Shown: in pieces, positions 9,281 through 17,647 of the stretch
How positions within the stretch are numbered: the stretch's first letter is position 1
Layout of the letters: each line of letters starts with the position of its first letter
NCBI GenBank assembly: GCA_963838885.1
Contig: CAWITB010000031.1
Span: forward strand, 5,978 to 69,977
Length of the DNA stretch: 64,000 nucleotides
Direction: 5' to 3'
Source of the DNA: JAICMB01 sp963838885
GTDB lineage: Bacteria > Acidobacteriota > Terriglobia > Bryobacterales > Bryobacteraceae
Notes under the pieces: generated by a model
Told to the model about the DNA's origin: nothing
The model's database searches: none
The model's input: the letters and a program-made list of their open reading frames with translations, nothing else
Made by a program: the position numbers and the translations under genes

Positions 9281-11641
9281 GTGTCCACGGACGACCTTCC
9301 ACCAGCTCTACTGGACGACCTCTTCCTTTACAATTATGAGCGCTGGGGTGGTCGCTACAATCCGATTATCCCGGTGTCGGGCGGTGTCATCAGCGAGTCC
9401 TATTGGGGACTCCTACATTTCGCTGATCCAGATGTTGTTTACTCTTACGCCGCTCTGTCCATCGATTTGATCCAGCGCATTGAACGGAGCATTCATCCCT
9501 GGTCAATCCGAATGCACCGCGAGATACCCGGTCAGCAGCGCCGTAATTTCAACCCCTCGCTGGGAATGGATCAAGTCGATACGTACCCGATCTGGCAAAT
9601 CCTTCTTAAGCAAGAGAGATTTGGGCAAAGGCCCAAGCTCCTCACTTGTGCGGCCGACTGGACACAACCTGCCCGTCGGCCCGTCCTCAGACATTTCGGG
9701 CTAATTCCCGAAAATCTTGCACGCAAGCCTTATCCCGAAACTCAGGAACGAATCTCGATTCAAAACGACTGGACCGAGACAACCGTGTTTGAGCACCTTG
9801 GCATTCACCAACCGGTAATTTTCCCAAACGCGGCCTCGGCAGTAATGACACCGTTTCCTGAAGCTGTAAACCATCATCATCACGAGTACTGTTTGATAAT
9901 CGGGGACGACCCCCAAGCATGGCTCTACTTCTGGAACCGCGCCTTTTTACTCGGCGATTATCGACGGACAGCTTGGCACTCGCTCTGCACTCCGATGGAC
10001 AAGATTGGAGCGCCCCCCTACCTCAAGGCGGTTCGAAAGTTTTTGCAGACCCAGGCGTTTCGCTCAGGAAATCATCCAGCATTCGTTGACATCGTTAGCT
10101 TTACAGCGAACCAGCAGGAAATCGAAGCTGCAGGGGACAGCCTTGTCGGCAGTTTGGATTTTTTACCACGAACTGCTGTGATGCAGCCGAACGAATTTCC
10201 CCCAATCACCCGCGACCACGATCCCTATCCAGAATTCAGATGGCCCGGAATCGTGTTCGGTCCAGATCGCACGACACGACAGCAAGCCTCTGGCACCAAG
10301 TCCTTGCTTCGAATACCAAACTCGGAGGTGTCCTTAGAGCGGGGCGCGTGGGTCATGGAGCTTCGTGTTGAGCATGCTCCGCTCCACAAGTTCTACAGCA
10401 ATGAGGCCCTCTGGTACAAATTGCCTCGACATCGAAAACTGGCGGAACTTTTCCTGACAGGGCGAGAGACCCGGATAAGTGCAGATTATTCCATCTGCGC
10501 CCAGATGGGCCAGGAGGGTTCGTTCGAACTCAATATTCCGGACGATTCGGGTGTGCTTCGCGCAGCTCTCGGGGTCCGCAAGCAAACGCATTACACCGAA
10601 ACCCTTGCAGTTGAATACGAGCAACCCACATACAAGCGCATCCAGCCTTCCGACAAGGGCAGATATAGCAGCGGTGTACTCTCGCTCTTGGGTGGGCTGG
10701 GCTCCGCCGGAAGCTTTTTTGAGAACAGTTACTGGCGAAACGTTGCGGAACTGCTTGCAAGACGAGGGAGTACCAACGAGGACAGCGTTCTGCAACGAAT
10801 CAAGAACAAGATCTCGAAAAACGCTGCAACCATGGCGGAACAGTTGGGAAATCATCGCGAAGAGGGAATCAACTGGCTATCGAGATATGTCCTGCACACT
10901 GCCCGCGAGCAGCATATGCTCGACGAGGATATATCGTTCCGTAGGTTGGATGAACTGCTCCAGGAGCAGCGCGAGCGCTTCATAGCGAGCCACCCAGAAT
11001 CCCAAATGGACCCACCCGAATCCGCTACATACAACTTGCTGCGAAGACTGCAAGGCCTTGTAGAAGACCGCATCTTCTTACAGGGGGTTAGGTTGTCGTG
11101 CCAAAACTGCGGTACGACATATTGGGAAGAGGTAGGCAGTGTGCAGCGAACCAATACATGCCCTGGGTGTGGTGTGCAAGTGCCCCTGCGAGCCGAGGCG
11201 AGTTGGCACTACCGACTTAATAGTCTCATAAGGAACTCGGTCGCATTTCATGGGCTGATTCCGGTGATTCTGACCCTTCATAGGCTCAGATCCCTGGCGC
11301 GCATATCATTCCTTTACATGCCGGGTTTGGCCTTCTACGGACACGACGACGACGTGAGACCCGCCGCCGAAGTTGATATCGTCTGTGTGATGGATGCTCA
11401 ACTGGTCGTGGGAGAAGTAAAGACATCCACCGATGAATTTACCTGTGCCGAACTGAAGAAGCTAGCAACCCTCGCACAAGCCTTGCGCGCGGATGTCGCT
11501 GTTATAGGGGCTTACCTTGATCGCAACGATCAAATGCGCGCTAAGAAAGCCGAGCTTGAAAATATGCTTCGCGGAACATCCATCATAACTTTGGACGTCG
11601 TCCCGCATGCTTATGTTTTTGATTACCGGCCGCACGCGTAG
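9281..11641 (+). CDS. Zinc-ribbon and PD-(D/E)XK nuclease-like protein
   Basis: 786 residues from a GTG at 9281. The frame is open back to 9200 without a good start codon, and the residues just upstream (RRVAFLV) look coding, so the start may be wrong or the 5' end damaged. About residues 605-630 form a zinc ribbon with two CxxC pairs (codons at 11099, 11108, 11159 and 11168). The C-terminal 100 residues carry a PD-(D/E)XK signature: AEVDIV with Asp at 11375 and GEVKTS with Glu at 11414 and Lys at 11420, separated by a short strand as in Holliday-resolvase-like nucleases. The N-terminal half has no motif I recognise (RYNPIIPVSGG near its start). No helicase or methylase neighbour is present. 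Base use is more AT-rich than the flanks, which is consistent with transfer. A defence role is possible but inferred. Confidence 0.65.
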   Translation: MSTDDLPPALLDDLFLYNYERWGGRYNPIIPVSGGVISESYWGLLHFADPDVVYSYAALSIDLIQRIERSIHPWSIRMHREIPGQQRRNFNPSLGMDQVDTYPIWQILLKQERFGQRPKLLTCAADWTQPARRPVLRHFGLIPENLARKPYPETQERISIQNDWTETTVFEHLGIHQPVIFPNAASAVMTPFPEAVNHHHHEYCLIIGDDPQAWLYFWNRAFLLGDYRRTAWHSLCTPMDKIGAPPYLKAVRKFLQTQAFRSGNHPAFVDIVSFTANQQEIEAAGDSLVGSLDFLPRTAVMQPNEFPPITRDHDPYPEFRWPGIVFGPDRTTRQQASGTKSLLRIPNSEVSLERGAWVMELRVEHAPLHKFYSNEALWYKLPRHRKLAELFLTGRETRISADYSICAQMGQEGSFELNIPDDSGVLRAALGVRKQTHYTETLAVEYEQPTYKRIQPSDKGRYSSGVLSLLGGLGSAGSFFENSYWRNVAELLARRGSTNEDSVLQRIKNKISKNAATMAEQLGNHREEGINWLSRYVLHTAREQHMLDEDISFRRLDELLQEQRERFIASHPESQMDPPESATYNLLRRLQGLVEDRIFLQGVRLSCQNCGTTYWEEVGSVQRTNTCPGCGVQVPLRAEASWHYRLNSLIRNSVAFHGLIPVILTLHRLRSLARISFLYMPGLAFYGHDDDVRPAAEVDIVCVMDAQLVVGEVKTSTDEFTCAELKKLATLAQALRADVAVIGAYLDRNDQMRAKKAELENMLRGTSIITLDVVPHAYVFDYRPHA

Positions 11642-11866
11642 GGAACGGGGAGTGTGGAGGATGACGAGCCGGAGGTCCTGGCTTATCCAGGGATCATCCT
11701 GAAGACGGTTCCGAATCTCCTCCGTCGCCCGCACGAAAAACCGGCAGAACGTCAGATGTATCTTCCAGGGCCCGCACAGCACGGTGAAGCCTTCCTTCAG
11801 AAAGACCGTTCATGAAAGCGACGTGAGCATCGGGTTGCTCCGCCAAGCTGACGGAAGGATCCCAGG
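11642..11866 (-). pseudogene. 3' part of a YCII-like gene split by the IS21 element
   Basis: Reading the minus strand from the IS junction gives WDPSVSLAEQPDAHVAFMNG, then after a small frame change LCGPWK and ATEEIRNRLQDDPWI. This is the pattern of YCII-related small proteins (AFMN, GP, then EIRxRLxxDPW). The matching 5' part lies beyond the element at 14449-14500. The gene is inactivated by the insertion and carries at least one further small indel. Confidence 0.6.
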
Positions 11867-11964
11867 TGAGTTCGATACTCTAATTTGGCCCACTTTGATA
11901 TTTTAATTTGGCCCACCTGGACAGCCCCGAATGGCAACATTTCGGGATGGACAGGAGGCGCAAA

Positions 11965-13485
11965 GTGGAACTATTCGAAGAGATGCGGCGCGGGTATGCG
12001 GCCGGAGAGACGGTCAAAGGACTTGCCCAGAAGCATGGGGTGCATCGACGGATGGTGCGCCAGGCAATCGCGAATGCGATCCCGCCAGAGCGAAGGAAGC
12101 ACGAACGGAAGCAGCCGAAGATCGGTCCATTGAAAGACGCAATCGAGCGGATGCTGGAGGCGGATCGGCAGGTGCCGCGGAAGCAGCGGCACACGGCGCA
12201 TCGTATCTGGACGCGGTTGCGCGAGGAGCACGCGGAACTGCCGATCGCCGAGGTCACGGTGCGGCAGTACGTGCGGAAACGGAAGCTGGAACTCGGGGGC
12301 CGGGTGGCGTTCGTGCCGCAGACCTACGAGTGGGGCCAAGAGGCTCAGGTCGACTGGTTCGAAGCCGTGGCGAAACTGGAGGGTGAACCCCGGAAGCTTC
12401 AGTTCTTCGCGATGCGCAGCATGGCGTCGGGAGATGCGTTTCACCGGGCGTACACGCATGCCACGCAGCAAGCGCTGTTAGAGGCGCACGAGTTGGCATT
12501 CGCCTATTTCGGCGGCGTGTTCCGGACGCTGCGATACGACAACATGGGGTCGCTGGTTAAGAAGATCTTGCGCGGGCGGCAACGCATCGAAACCGACCGG
12601 GTCATCGCGTTCCGTTCGCACTGGGGATATCAAAGCGAGTATTGCAACCCGGCGAAAGGGAACGAAAAGGGAGGCGTGGAGGGCGAGTTGGGCTGGTATC
12701 GGCGCAACTGTTTGACTCCGGTGCCGGAAGCCGAGAACTTGGCGGCGCTGAACGAGCATTTACTGAGCGTATGCGTGGCGAACCGCAAGCGGACGATTCA
12801 CGGGAAAAAGATGACGGTTGAGGAGGCCAGCGAGCAGGAGCGGCGCTCTCTGTTGCCGCTGGCCCAGGAGGGGTTTCCATATGAAGAGGTGATCTATCCG
12901 CTGATCGTGGACGGGCATGGGCGCGTGAAGGTGAAAACCAACTGGTACTCGGCGCCCTTGTCTCCGGGATGGCGCGCAGCCGCGGTGGTGGGACCGTCAG
13001 AGATCGAGATCAGATACGACAACCGATGCGCGGCCCGGCACCCGCGCTGCTACGGGCGCGGTCATCAGATCCTGAACCTGGAACATTACCTGGACGTGTT
13101 GGAAAAGAAGCCGGGCGCGATGGCAGGATCGACGCCGCTGCAGCAATGGCGTCAGGGCGGCCGCTGGCCGGAGTGTCTGGATCGGATCTGGGGGCAGTTG
13201 GAACAGCGTCTCGGCAAGAGCGGCGGGACGCGAGAGATGATTACGCTGGTGCGGGCCGGAAGCGTATCGGGATGGGGGCGGCTGATAGCGGCCGTGGAAG
13301 AGGCCTTACGGTTGGGTGTGACGGATGCCGCCGCTGTGCTGCACATCCTAAATATGCCGGATCCAGAAGAACGACGCTGTTATGCCATCGCCCTGGCAGA
13401 GGAACTGGCGGAGTTCGAGCGTCCGATGCCGGTGATGGATGAATACGATCTGCTGCTGAAGGACACGCCGGGAGGCATCCAATGA
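11965..13485 (+). CDS. istA: IS21-family transposase IstA
   Basis: DDE transposase that cuts and joins the IS21 ends, working with IstB. The GTG at 11965 is preferred because AGGAGG lies 6 bp upstream and the protein then begins VELFEEMRRGYAAGET, a common IstA start. The frame is open further, to a TTG at 11908 that lies inside the terminal repeat. An N-terminal helix-turn-helix region (HGVHRRMVRQAIAN) is followed by the catalytic core: Asp in AQVDWFE, Asp in RYDNMGS and Glu in NEKGGVEGE, about 62 and 47 residues apart. A beta-rich C-terminal domain and a helical tail follow. The length, about 506 aa, is normal for the family. Confidence 0.95.
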   Translation: MELFEEMRRGYAAGETVKGLAQKHGVHRRMVRQAIANAIPPERRKHERKQPKIGPLKDAIERMLEADRQVPRKQRHTAHRIWTRLREEHAELPIAEVTVRQYVRKRKLELGGRVAFVPQTYEWGQEAQVDWFEAVAKLEGEPRKLQFFAMRSMASGDAFHRAYTHATQQALLEAHELAFAYFGGVFRTLRYDNMGSLVKKILRGRQRIETDRVIAFRSHWGYQSEYCNPAKGNEKGGVEGELGWYRRNCLTPVPEAENLAALNEHLLSVCVANRKRTIHGKKMTVEEASEQERRSLLPLAQEGFPYEEVIYPLIVDGHGRVKVKTNWYSAPLSPGWRAAAVVGPSEIEIRYDNRCAARHPRCYGRGHQILNLEHYLDVLEKKPGAMAGSTPLQQWRQGGRWPECLDRIWGQLEQRLGKSGGTREMITLVRAGSVSGWGRLIAAVEEALRLGVTDAAAVLHILNMPDPEERRCYAIALAEELAEFERPMPVMDEYDLLLKDTPGGIQ

Positions 13486-14252
13486 AGCATCAGACGGAGA
13501 GCCTGGAACACGCCAGCGTACGGCAGTACTGTAAAGCGGTGCGCGTTCCCACCATCGGCGCCAACTTTCTTTGCCTGGCGGAACAGGCGGTGAAGGAGAA
13601 CCATAGTCACATCCGCTATCTGGAAGCCTTGCTGGCGATTGAGTGCGAAGAGCGGGACCGCCACGCCATCAGCAACCGGATTCGCGACGCGCAGCTCCCT
13701 CGTATGAAGACGCTGGAGGAGTTCGATTTCACGCAGGCCCCGCAGATTTCGGCGGCGCGGATTCGGGAGTTGGCCGAAGGCGGATACGTGGAGCGCAGTG
13801 AACCAATCGTGCTGATCGGTGAAGCTGGCACAGGCAAGAGTCATCTGGCGACAGGGCTCTGCGTGGCGGCCTGCCGGCAGAAACGGCGGGTGCGATTCAC
13901 GACGGCGGCAGCTCTGGTAAATGAGTTGGTGGAAGCCAAACAAAACAACCAGGTGCGCCGGCTGATGAACCGATGGCAGCGGTATCAACTGATCGCGCTC
14001 GATGAAGTGGGCTACGTGCCGCTGGCCGACATCGGTGCGGAGTTCCTGTTTCAGGTGATTGCGGATCGGGCAGAACGGGCGGCGATCATTGTAACGACCA
14101 ACCTGCCGTTTTCCGAGTGGACGACCGTGTTTCCGAACCCCAGACTCTGCAAAGCGCTGTTGGATCGAATCACGGATCGGGCGCACATCATCGAGACCGG
14201 GACGGAATCGTTTCGCTTCCGGCGCACGATGGAAAGGAGGAAGAAAACCTGA
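13482..14252 (+). CDS. istB: IS21-family helper ATPase IstB
   Basis: AAA+ ATPase that assembles on target DNA and recruits IstA. The 256-residue protein has a Walker A motif GEAGTGKS at residues 113-120 and a Walker B LIALDEVGY at about 170-178, with the expected arginine-rich C-terminus. Its ATG overlaps the istA stop (ATGA), which implies translational coupling. The length is normal and there is no frameshift. Confidence 0.95.
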   Translation: MKHQTESLEHASVRQYCKAVRVPTIGANFLCLAEQAVKENHSHIRYLEALLAIECEERDRHAISNRIRDAQLPRMKTLEEFDFTQAPQISAARIRELAEGGYVERSEPIVLIGEAGTGKSHLATGLCVAACRQKRRVRFTTAAALVNELVEAKQNNQVRRLMNRWQRYQLIALDEVGYVPLADIGAEFLFQVIADRAERAAIIVTTNLPFSEWTTVFPNPRLCKALLDRITDRAHIIETGTESFRFRRTMERRKKT

Positions 14253-14273
14253 ACATGGGTGGCGGGGGTCGCG

Positions 14274-14362
14274 CGGTTTGGCCGCCCCAACGTCCGTTAG
14301 GCCTAAACGGCGCCGCCCTCCGGGCGTCGCCAGGCTTCACTCCCGCCGGGGCGGCCAAACCG
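14274..14362. repeat. Long-range inverted repeat (hairpin) downstream of istB
   Basis: A perfect 15-bp arm CGGTTTGGCCGCCCC at 14274-14288 pairs with its reverse complement at 14348-14362 across a 59-base GC-rich loop. It lies between istB and the right end of the IS21 element. It could act as a terminator or fold in the transcript; no T-run follows, so a classical intrinsic terminator is not supported. Confidence 0.6.
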
Positions 14363-14448
14363 AATACCGGCTAGATGAGGCAGAATATCAATATCCAGAT
14401 GGGCCAAATTAGAGTATCGAAGTGGGCCATACCTGAATATCGAACTCA

Positions 14449-14500
14449 CCAGGGCGTCGCCCCGCGCGCGGATGGCGGCGAACAGCTTCATAGCCTTCAT
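14449..14500 (-). pseudogene. 5' part of the YCII-like gene split by the IS21 element
   Basis: ATGs at 14500 and 14491 open a minus-strand frame reading MKLFAAIRARGDA before it meets the IS end. This N-terminus fits YCII-related proteins and continues, after removing the element and one copy of CCAGG, into the fragment at 11642-11866 with a one-base frame difference. Confidence 0.55.
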
Positions 14501-14720
14501 CGTACGCCTCGGTTTCCGGCCGAGAACGCACCAACTGGCCAACGCGGCGAAGGCGGTCGAAAGCAGGGGCCTAATAAAGTGCTGGGCCTGCGCCTCTGGC
14601 AGGATCACGATCCCCTTGCTTTCCCATATGGGAAAGGTATCCTGGGATTACCTGGACGCGTCGCAGTTCCGCGTCCTCAAGCGCGTTTAACGGTCCTGCT
14701 GCCGTGTACGCCCTGGCAGT
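14501..14720. other. Intergenic remnant with an 18-bp perfect palindrome
   Basis: No intact gene is visible. A perfect palindrome CTTTCCCATATGGGAAAG occupies 14619-14636. Minus-strand translation gives a short coding-looking piece (ILPEAQAQHFIRPLLS) that may be the remains of a further decayed gene. The palindrome could be an operator of such a lost gene. Confidence 0.4.
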
Positions 14721-16286
14721 TCAGTGTCTGCGTCCGAACGAACGTCCCGGAGCGCGCATGCCGCCCGGGGACCCAAACCTGCGGCTCGGCGGCATGTGAC
14801 TCGCGCCGGAGCCGAATCTTCTCCCCGATGGAGAGCCGCCTGAAGCGCCCGATCCGAAGCGATGGCCGCCCGGCTCGTTCGCGCCCACGCGCGGCTCCGA
14901 AAAACCGGGGCGCGCGGCAGCCGGGCTGCCCTGGCGCGAAGCATACGTCGATCCCTTAAACCCGCCCGACTGCACGTAATGGCTGTTCGCGTAACGCTTC
15001 TCCGTGAACGTGCCGTGGCTTCCGTAAACCGGCGGCGCGCTTGGCGACGTCTGGCCATAGAATGTCCGGCCTCCGCGCGCGTATGTATGATACGTGTTGT
15101 ACTCATCCATCAACACGGGCCGGTAATTATGCGCCCATAGCATGTCGCGCATGATGAAGTACGCCGGCAGCCAGGTCCACACGCTGTGGCCGAACGAATC
15201 GTGACTCCAATATCCGTATTGGTTCGACCCCTGCGAAGGCGGCGCAATATAGGCGAACCCGGCGGGTTGCGGAACGGTCTGCGCCTCGGAATCAAATTTG
15301 CCCGCGTCTTTATGGGCGAGCGTCATCCCCAAGTCGTTCTCAACCGCGCGGAACTGCGGCTGCGAAACGTCCACCCATTTTTCGTCGCTTGTAGTCTCGC
15401 CCTTGGTGGCGGAAGCGTCGTCAAAATGTGTTCGAACAGTCTTGACCCGCTCGCGATATTCCTGCCCGGGGCCCTCATGCGCGACATCGAGGTCGGTCAG
15501 AATCTTGTCCCAGGAGTTATAAAGCTGGCCGCATTCGTCGCGCAGCTCGCCGGCTTCACGGGGAAGCGCCACCGCATCGCGCGACAAAGCATCGTCGGTC
15601 TCAATCAGCGTCGCGACCTCCGCCCCGCCGGCTTTCCCGTCGAGCGCGTCCTTCCTCGCCGCATCCGTATCGGCCCATTCTTTACCGGCCTTTTCCGGAA
15701 TCGCCTTTAGCGCCGCGAGGCGTCTTTCCAGATCCGTTTTCCTCGTGGGCCAGTCCCGTTCGGTCTTGGCAACCGCCTTCTCCGTGGAAGTTAAATCGAC
15801 CGCGCGAACCGCGTCGTATTCGCGCTTCATGTTTTCGACCGATGAGGGGAGATTGCGCCGGAAGGCGAGCCATTTTTCGGCGGCACGCTCCACGTCTTCC
15901 GCATCGCGCAACGCCGACTCGCGCAGGCTGCGTTCCCCCGACAGCAGCCATTCAACGCGTCCCGCCGCCTCGGCGCGGTCCTGGCGAGCAAGGCGCTCCA
16001 ATTCCCGATCGTCGCTCTTGGCCGCTTCCAACTTCTCGCGATCCGAGCGCAGACGCGCGGGCCAGTCCGATGCTACCGGCGTCCCTTGAAATAAATCGGG
16101 GGCTTGCGCGAAATCGTTGCGAACCGTCTTGCCCGAGCGATCAAGCTGTCTCTCGGCCGACTGGATCTTATCGCGCTCCGAACGGATCTGGTCCCGCGCG
16201 GAGCGAGGCAGGCGGGCATGGCAGCCGCCCAGCGCCATAGCGCCGGCTAGACAACCGAGCGCCGCCGCGTAGCGCCACCTTGCCAT
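14721..16286 (-). CDS. Coiled-coil lipoprotein with Ser/Gly/Arg-rich tail, PspA-operon member
   Basis: The start chosen is ATG 16286, 8 bp after GGGGG; an ATG at 16292 overlaps the upstream stop as ATGA. The protein begins MARWRYAAALGCLAG and reaches a lipobox ALGGC, so it is probably membrane-anchored. About residues 30-300 are highly charged and helical, suggesting coiled coil. A central aromatic-rich segment (SVWTWLPAYFIMRDMLWAHN) follows. The last 100 residues are rich in Gly, Ser and Arg with repeats of RFGSGAS. The function is unknown. Being last in an operon with PspA suggests a role at the envelope under membrane stress, reminiscent of E. coli yjfIJKLM gene order. A truncated duplicate lies at 7556-8720. 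Confidence 0.75.
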   Translation of the reverse strand: MARWRYAAALGCLAGAMALGGCHARLPRSARDQIRSERDKIQSAERQLDRSGKTVRNDFAQAPDLFQGTPVASDWPARLRSDREKLEAAKSDDRELERLARQDRAEAAGRVEWLLSGERSLRESALRDAEDVERAAEKWLAFRRNLPSSVENMKREYDAVRAVDLTSTEKAVAKTERDWPTRKTDLERRLAALKAIPEKAGKEWADTDAARKDALDGKAGGAEVATLIETDDALSRDAVALPREAGELRDECGQLYNSWDKILTDLDVAHEGPGQEYRERVKTVRTHFDDASATKGETTSDEKWVDVSQPQFRAVENDLGMTLAHKDAGKFDSEAQTVPQPAGFAYIAPPSQGSNQYGYWSHDSFGHSVWTWLPAYFIMRDMLWAHNYRPVLMDEYNTYHTYARGGRTFYGQTSPSAPPVYGSHGTFTEKRYANSHYVQSGGFKGSTYASRQGSPAAARPGFSEPRVGANEPGGHRFGSGASGGSPSGRRFGSGASHMPPSRRFGSPGGMRAPGRSFGRRH

Positions 16287-16288
16287 GA

Positions 16289-16855
16289 TCATGTCCCCCG
16301 AAAAACAGTTACGGTGTCGGGCTCCACCGTGTTCCAAATCGATGCCGTGAAGGGCTCGTCTTCGAACTTACGCACGCTGAGATACCGCTTGCCGTCCTGT
16401 TCTTGGAATATCCAGCCGTAGAAGCCGCGGCCGGTCGAGCCGCCGGCCGTAAACAGACCCATTTCGCGGCTTTCGCGATACATCCAGAACTTGCCGTCGT
16501 AATCGAAGAAATCCGCCGGATTCTGGCGTTCGTCCATCTGCCCCAGGTCGTCCTCGCTCAGACCCAGTTCGTCCAGCGTGAACCTGCGGCCGTCGAAATT
16601 CCCGAACACCTCTACCGTGACGTCATTGTGGACCTGCAGAAATACCCGGCGGTCTCTCCATGTCCCGCTCAATTCATGCCACTGCCGTGAACCGGCTTCG
16701 TACTGATCGTCGCGGTCGACCGTAAAATCGATGTCACTGAAATCCTCCGCCGCGCCCGAGACCGAGAGCGTATCGCCCAGGCGCGCGTCCGTCACCTTGA
16801 GATGGGCAAGATCCTCCTGCGGGCCCGTGTTCGCGGGCTTGCGATGGAAAAACAT
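16289..16855 (-). CDS. DUF4178-like protein in PspA operon
   Basis: A 188-residue soluble protein with no signal peptide. The pattern RQWHELSGTW, then FDYDGKFWMYRES, then RYLSVRKFED resembles DUF4178 domains, which often neighbour PspA genes in bacteria; the distinction from DUF2491 (YjfK) cannot be settled by eye. Its start lies 3 bp after the PspA stop, and its stop overlaps an ATG of the lipoprotein gene, so the three genes are translationally coupled. Its role in membrane-stress systems is inferred from context. Confidence 0.65.
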   Translation of the reverse strand: MFFHRKPANTGPQEDLAHLKVTDARLGDTLSVSGAAEDFSDIDFTVDRDDQYEAGSRQWHELSGTWRDRRVFLQVHNDVTVEVFGNFDGRRFTLDELGLSEDDLGQMDERQNPADFFDYDGKFWMYRESREMGLFTAGGSTGRGFYGWIFQEQDGKRYLSVRKFEDEPFTASIWNTVEPDTVTVFRGT

Positions 16856-16858
16856 GCG

Positions 16859-17620
16859 CTAGGCGCCGGAGCTGGCGGGAGGCATTTCGCTGCTCCGTCC
16901 GGCCGGAAGCTCCTTGGTGATCTGAACTCGCGGGAGCGCGCGCTCACGCTTCAACGCTTCGAGCTCGGCATCGACGGAATGACCCTGAAGCTGCGCGAAC
17001 TCCGCGTCCAGACCGGCATCCTTGCCTGTGGCCGCGAGCTGATCGAAAGCCTTGGCGGTCGCTTCTTCCTTGGCAACCGACTCCTCGAAACGGGAAAGCT
17101 GCGCGAAGGCATTGTCCGCCTTCCCCACGCCCGCCAGCGCCTCGGAGACCTTGCGTTGCGCCATGGCGGCATTCTTGCGCGCCACCAGCGTTGTCGCGGT
17201 ACGCTCGCCCTCGTCGATCTTGCGCTTCAACTCGCCGACTTGGGATTTCAGCGACTCACTTGCGTTCCGCGCCTGCTCGACGGCGGTCTGCAGCGAAGCC
17301 ATCTGCTTGTCGCACTCGGATTTGCGCGCCAGCGCCTTCTTCGCCAAATCTTCGTTGCCGGCGTCGAGCGCCAAACCGGCGCGATCCTTCCATTCCTGCG
17401 ATTGCTTGACGTATTTCTGATACTCCGCGTCGAGCCGGTTATAGTTGCTCATGGCCATGGCGGAGGAGCGGACCACATTATTCAGCTCCGTCTTCATGTC
17501 CTCTACCGTCTGCCGCACCGTGGACTCGAAGGTGGCGTCTTCCAGCACCGAGACGCCCTGGTTTACCTGACCGCGCGCCACGCGGCCCGTCCGATTGAAA
17601 ATGTCTGAAAAGAATCCCAT
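16859..17620 (-). CDS. pspA: PspA/IM30 family membrane-stress protein
   Basis: 253 residues, almost entirely helical and coiled-coil, beginning with the amphipathic helix MGFFSDIFNRTGRVARGQ that typically binds membranes. Heptad-rich helices at about 25-190 match the ESCRT-III-like PspA/Vipp1 architecture. A loosely conserved C-terminal tail is rich in Pro and Ser. PspA proteins bind and stabilise stressed membranes. Neighbours are a YbjN-like gene upstream and DUF4178-like and lipoprotein genes downstream, all in one orientation with short gaps. Confidence 0.85.
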   Translation of the reverse strand: MGFFSDIFNRTGRVARGQVNQGVSVLEDATFESTVRQTVEDMKTELNNVVRSSAMAMSNYNRLDAEYQKYVKQSQEWKDRAGLALDAGNEDLAKKALARKSECDKQMASLQTAVEQARNASESLKSQVGELKRKIDEGERTATTLVARKNAAMAQRKVSEALAGVGKADNAFAQLSRFEESVAKEEATAKAFDQLAATGKDAGLDAEFAQLQGHSVDAELEALKRERALPRVQITKELPAGRSSEMPPASSGA

Positions 17621-17647
17621 TGCCTTCCCCTTCTATTTTGCCAGCCT

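Larger units (their letters stand above)
11867..14448 (+). mobile_element. IS21-family insertion sequence, apparently complete
   Basis: The element starts TGAGTTCGATA at 11867 and ends TATCGAACTCA at 14448, so both ends carry the terminal TG/CA typical of IS21. It is flanked by a 5-bp direct repeat CCAGG at 11862-11866 and 14449-14453. Each end holds two copies of a roughly 20-bp repeat ending in TTTGGCCCAC or a variant (left 11874-11893 and 11897-11916; right 14399-14418 and 14422-14441), the usual multiple transposase-binding sites. Inside are intact istA and istB overlapping by ATGA. Both reading frames are open, so the element may still be mobile. Confidence 0.92.

Noticed and set aside
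11874..11916. Repeats at the IS21 ends as a separate repeat family
   Set aside because: They are the multiple terminal transposase-binding sites expected of IS21 elements.
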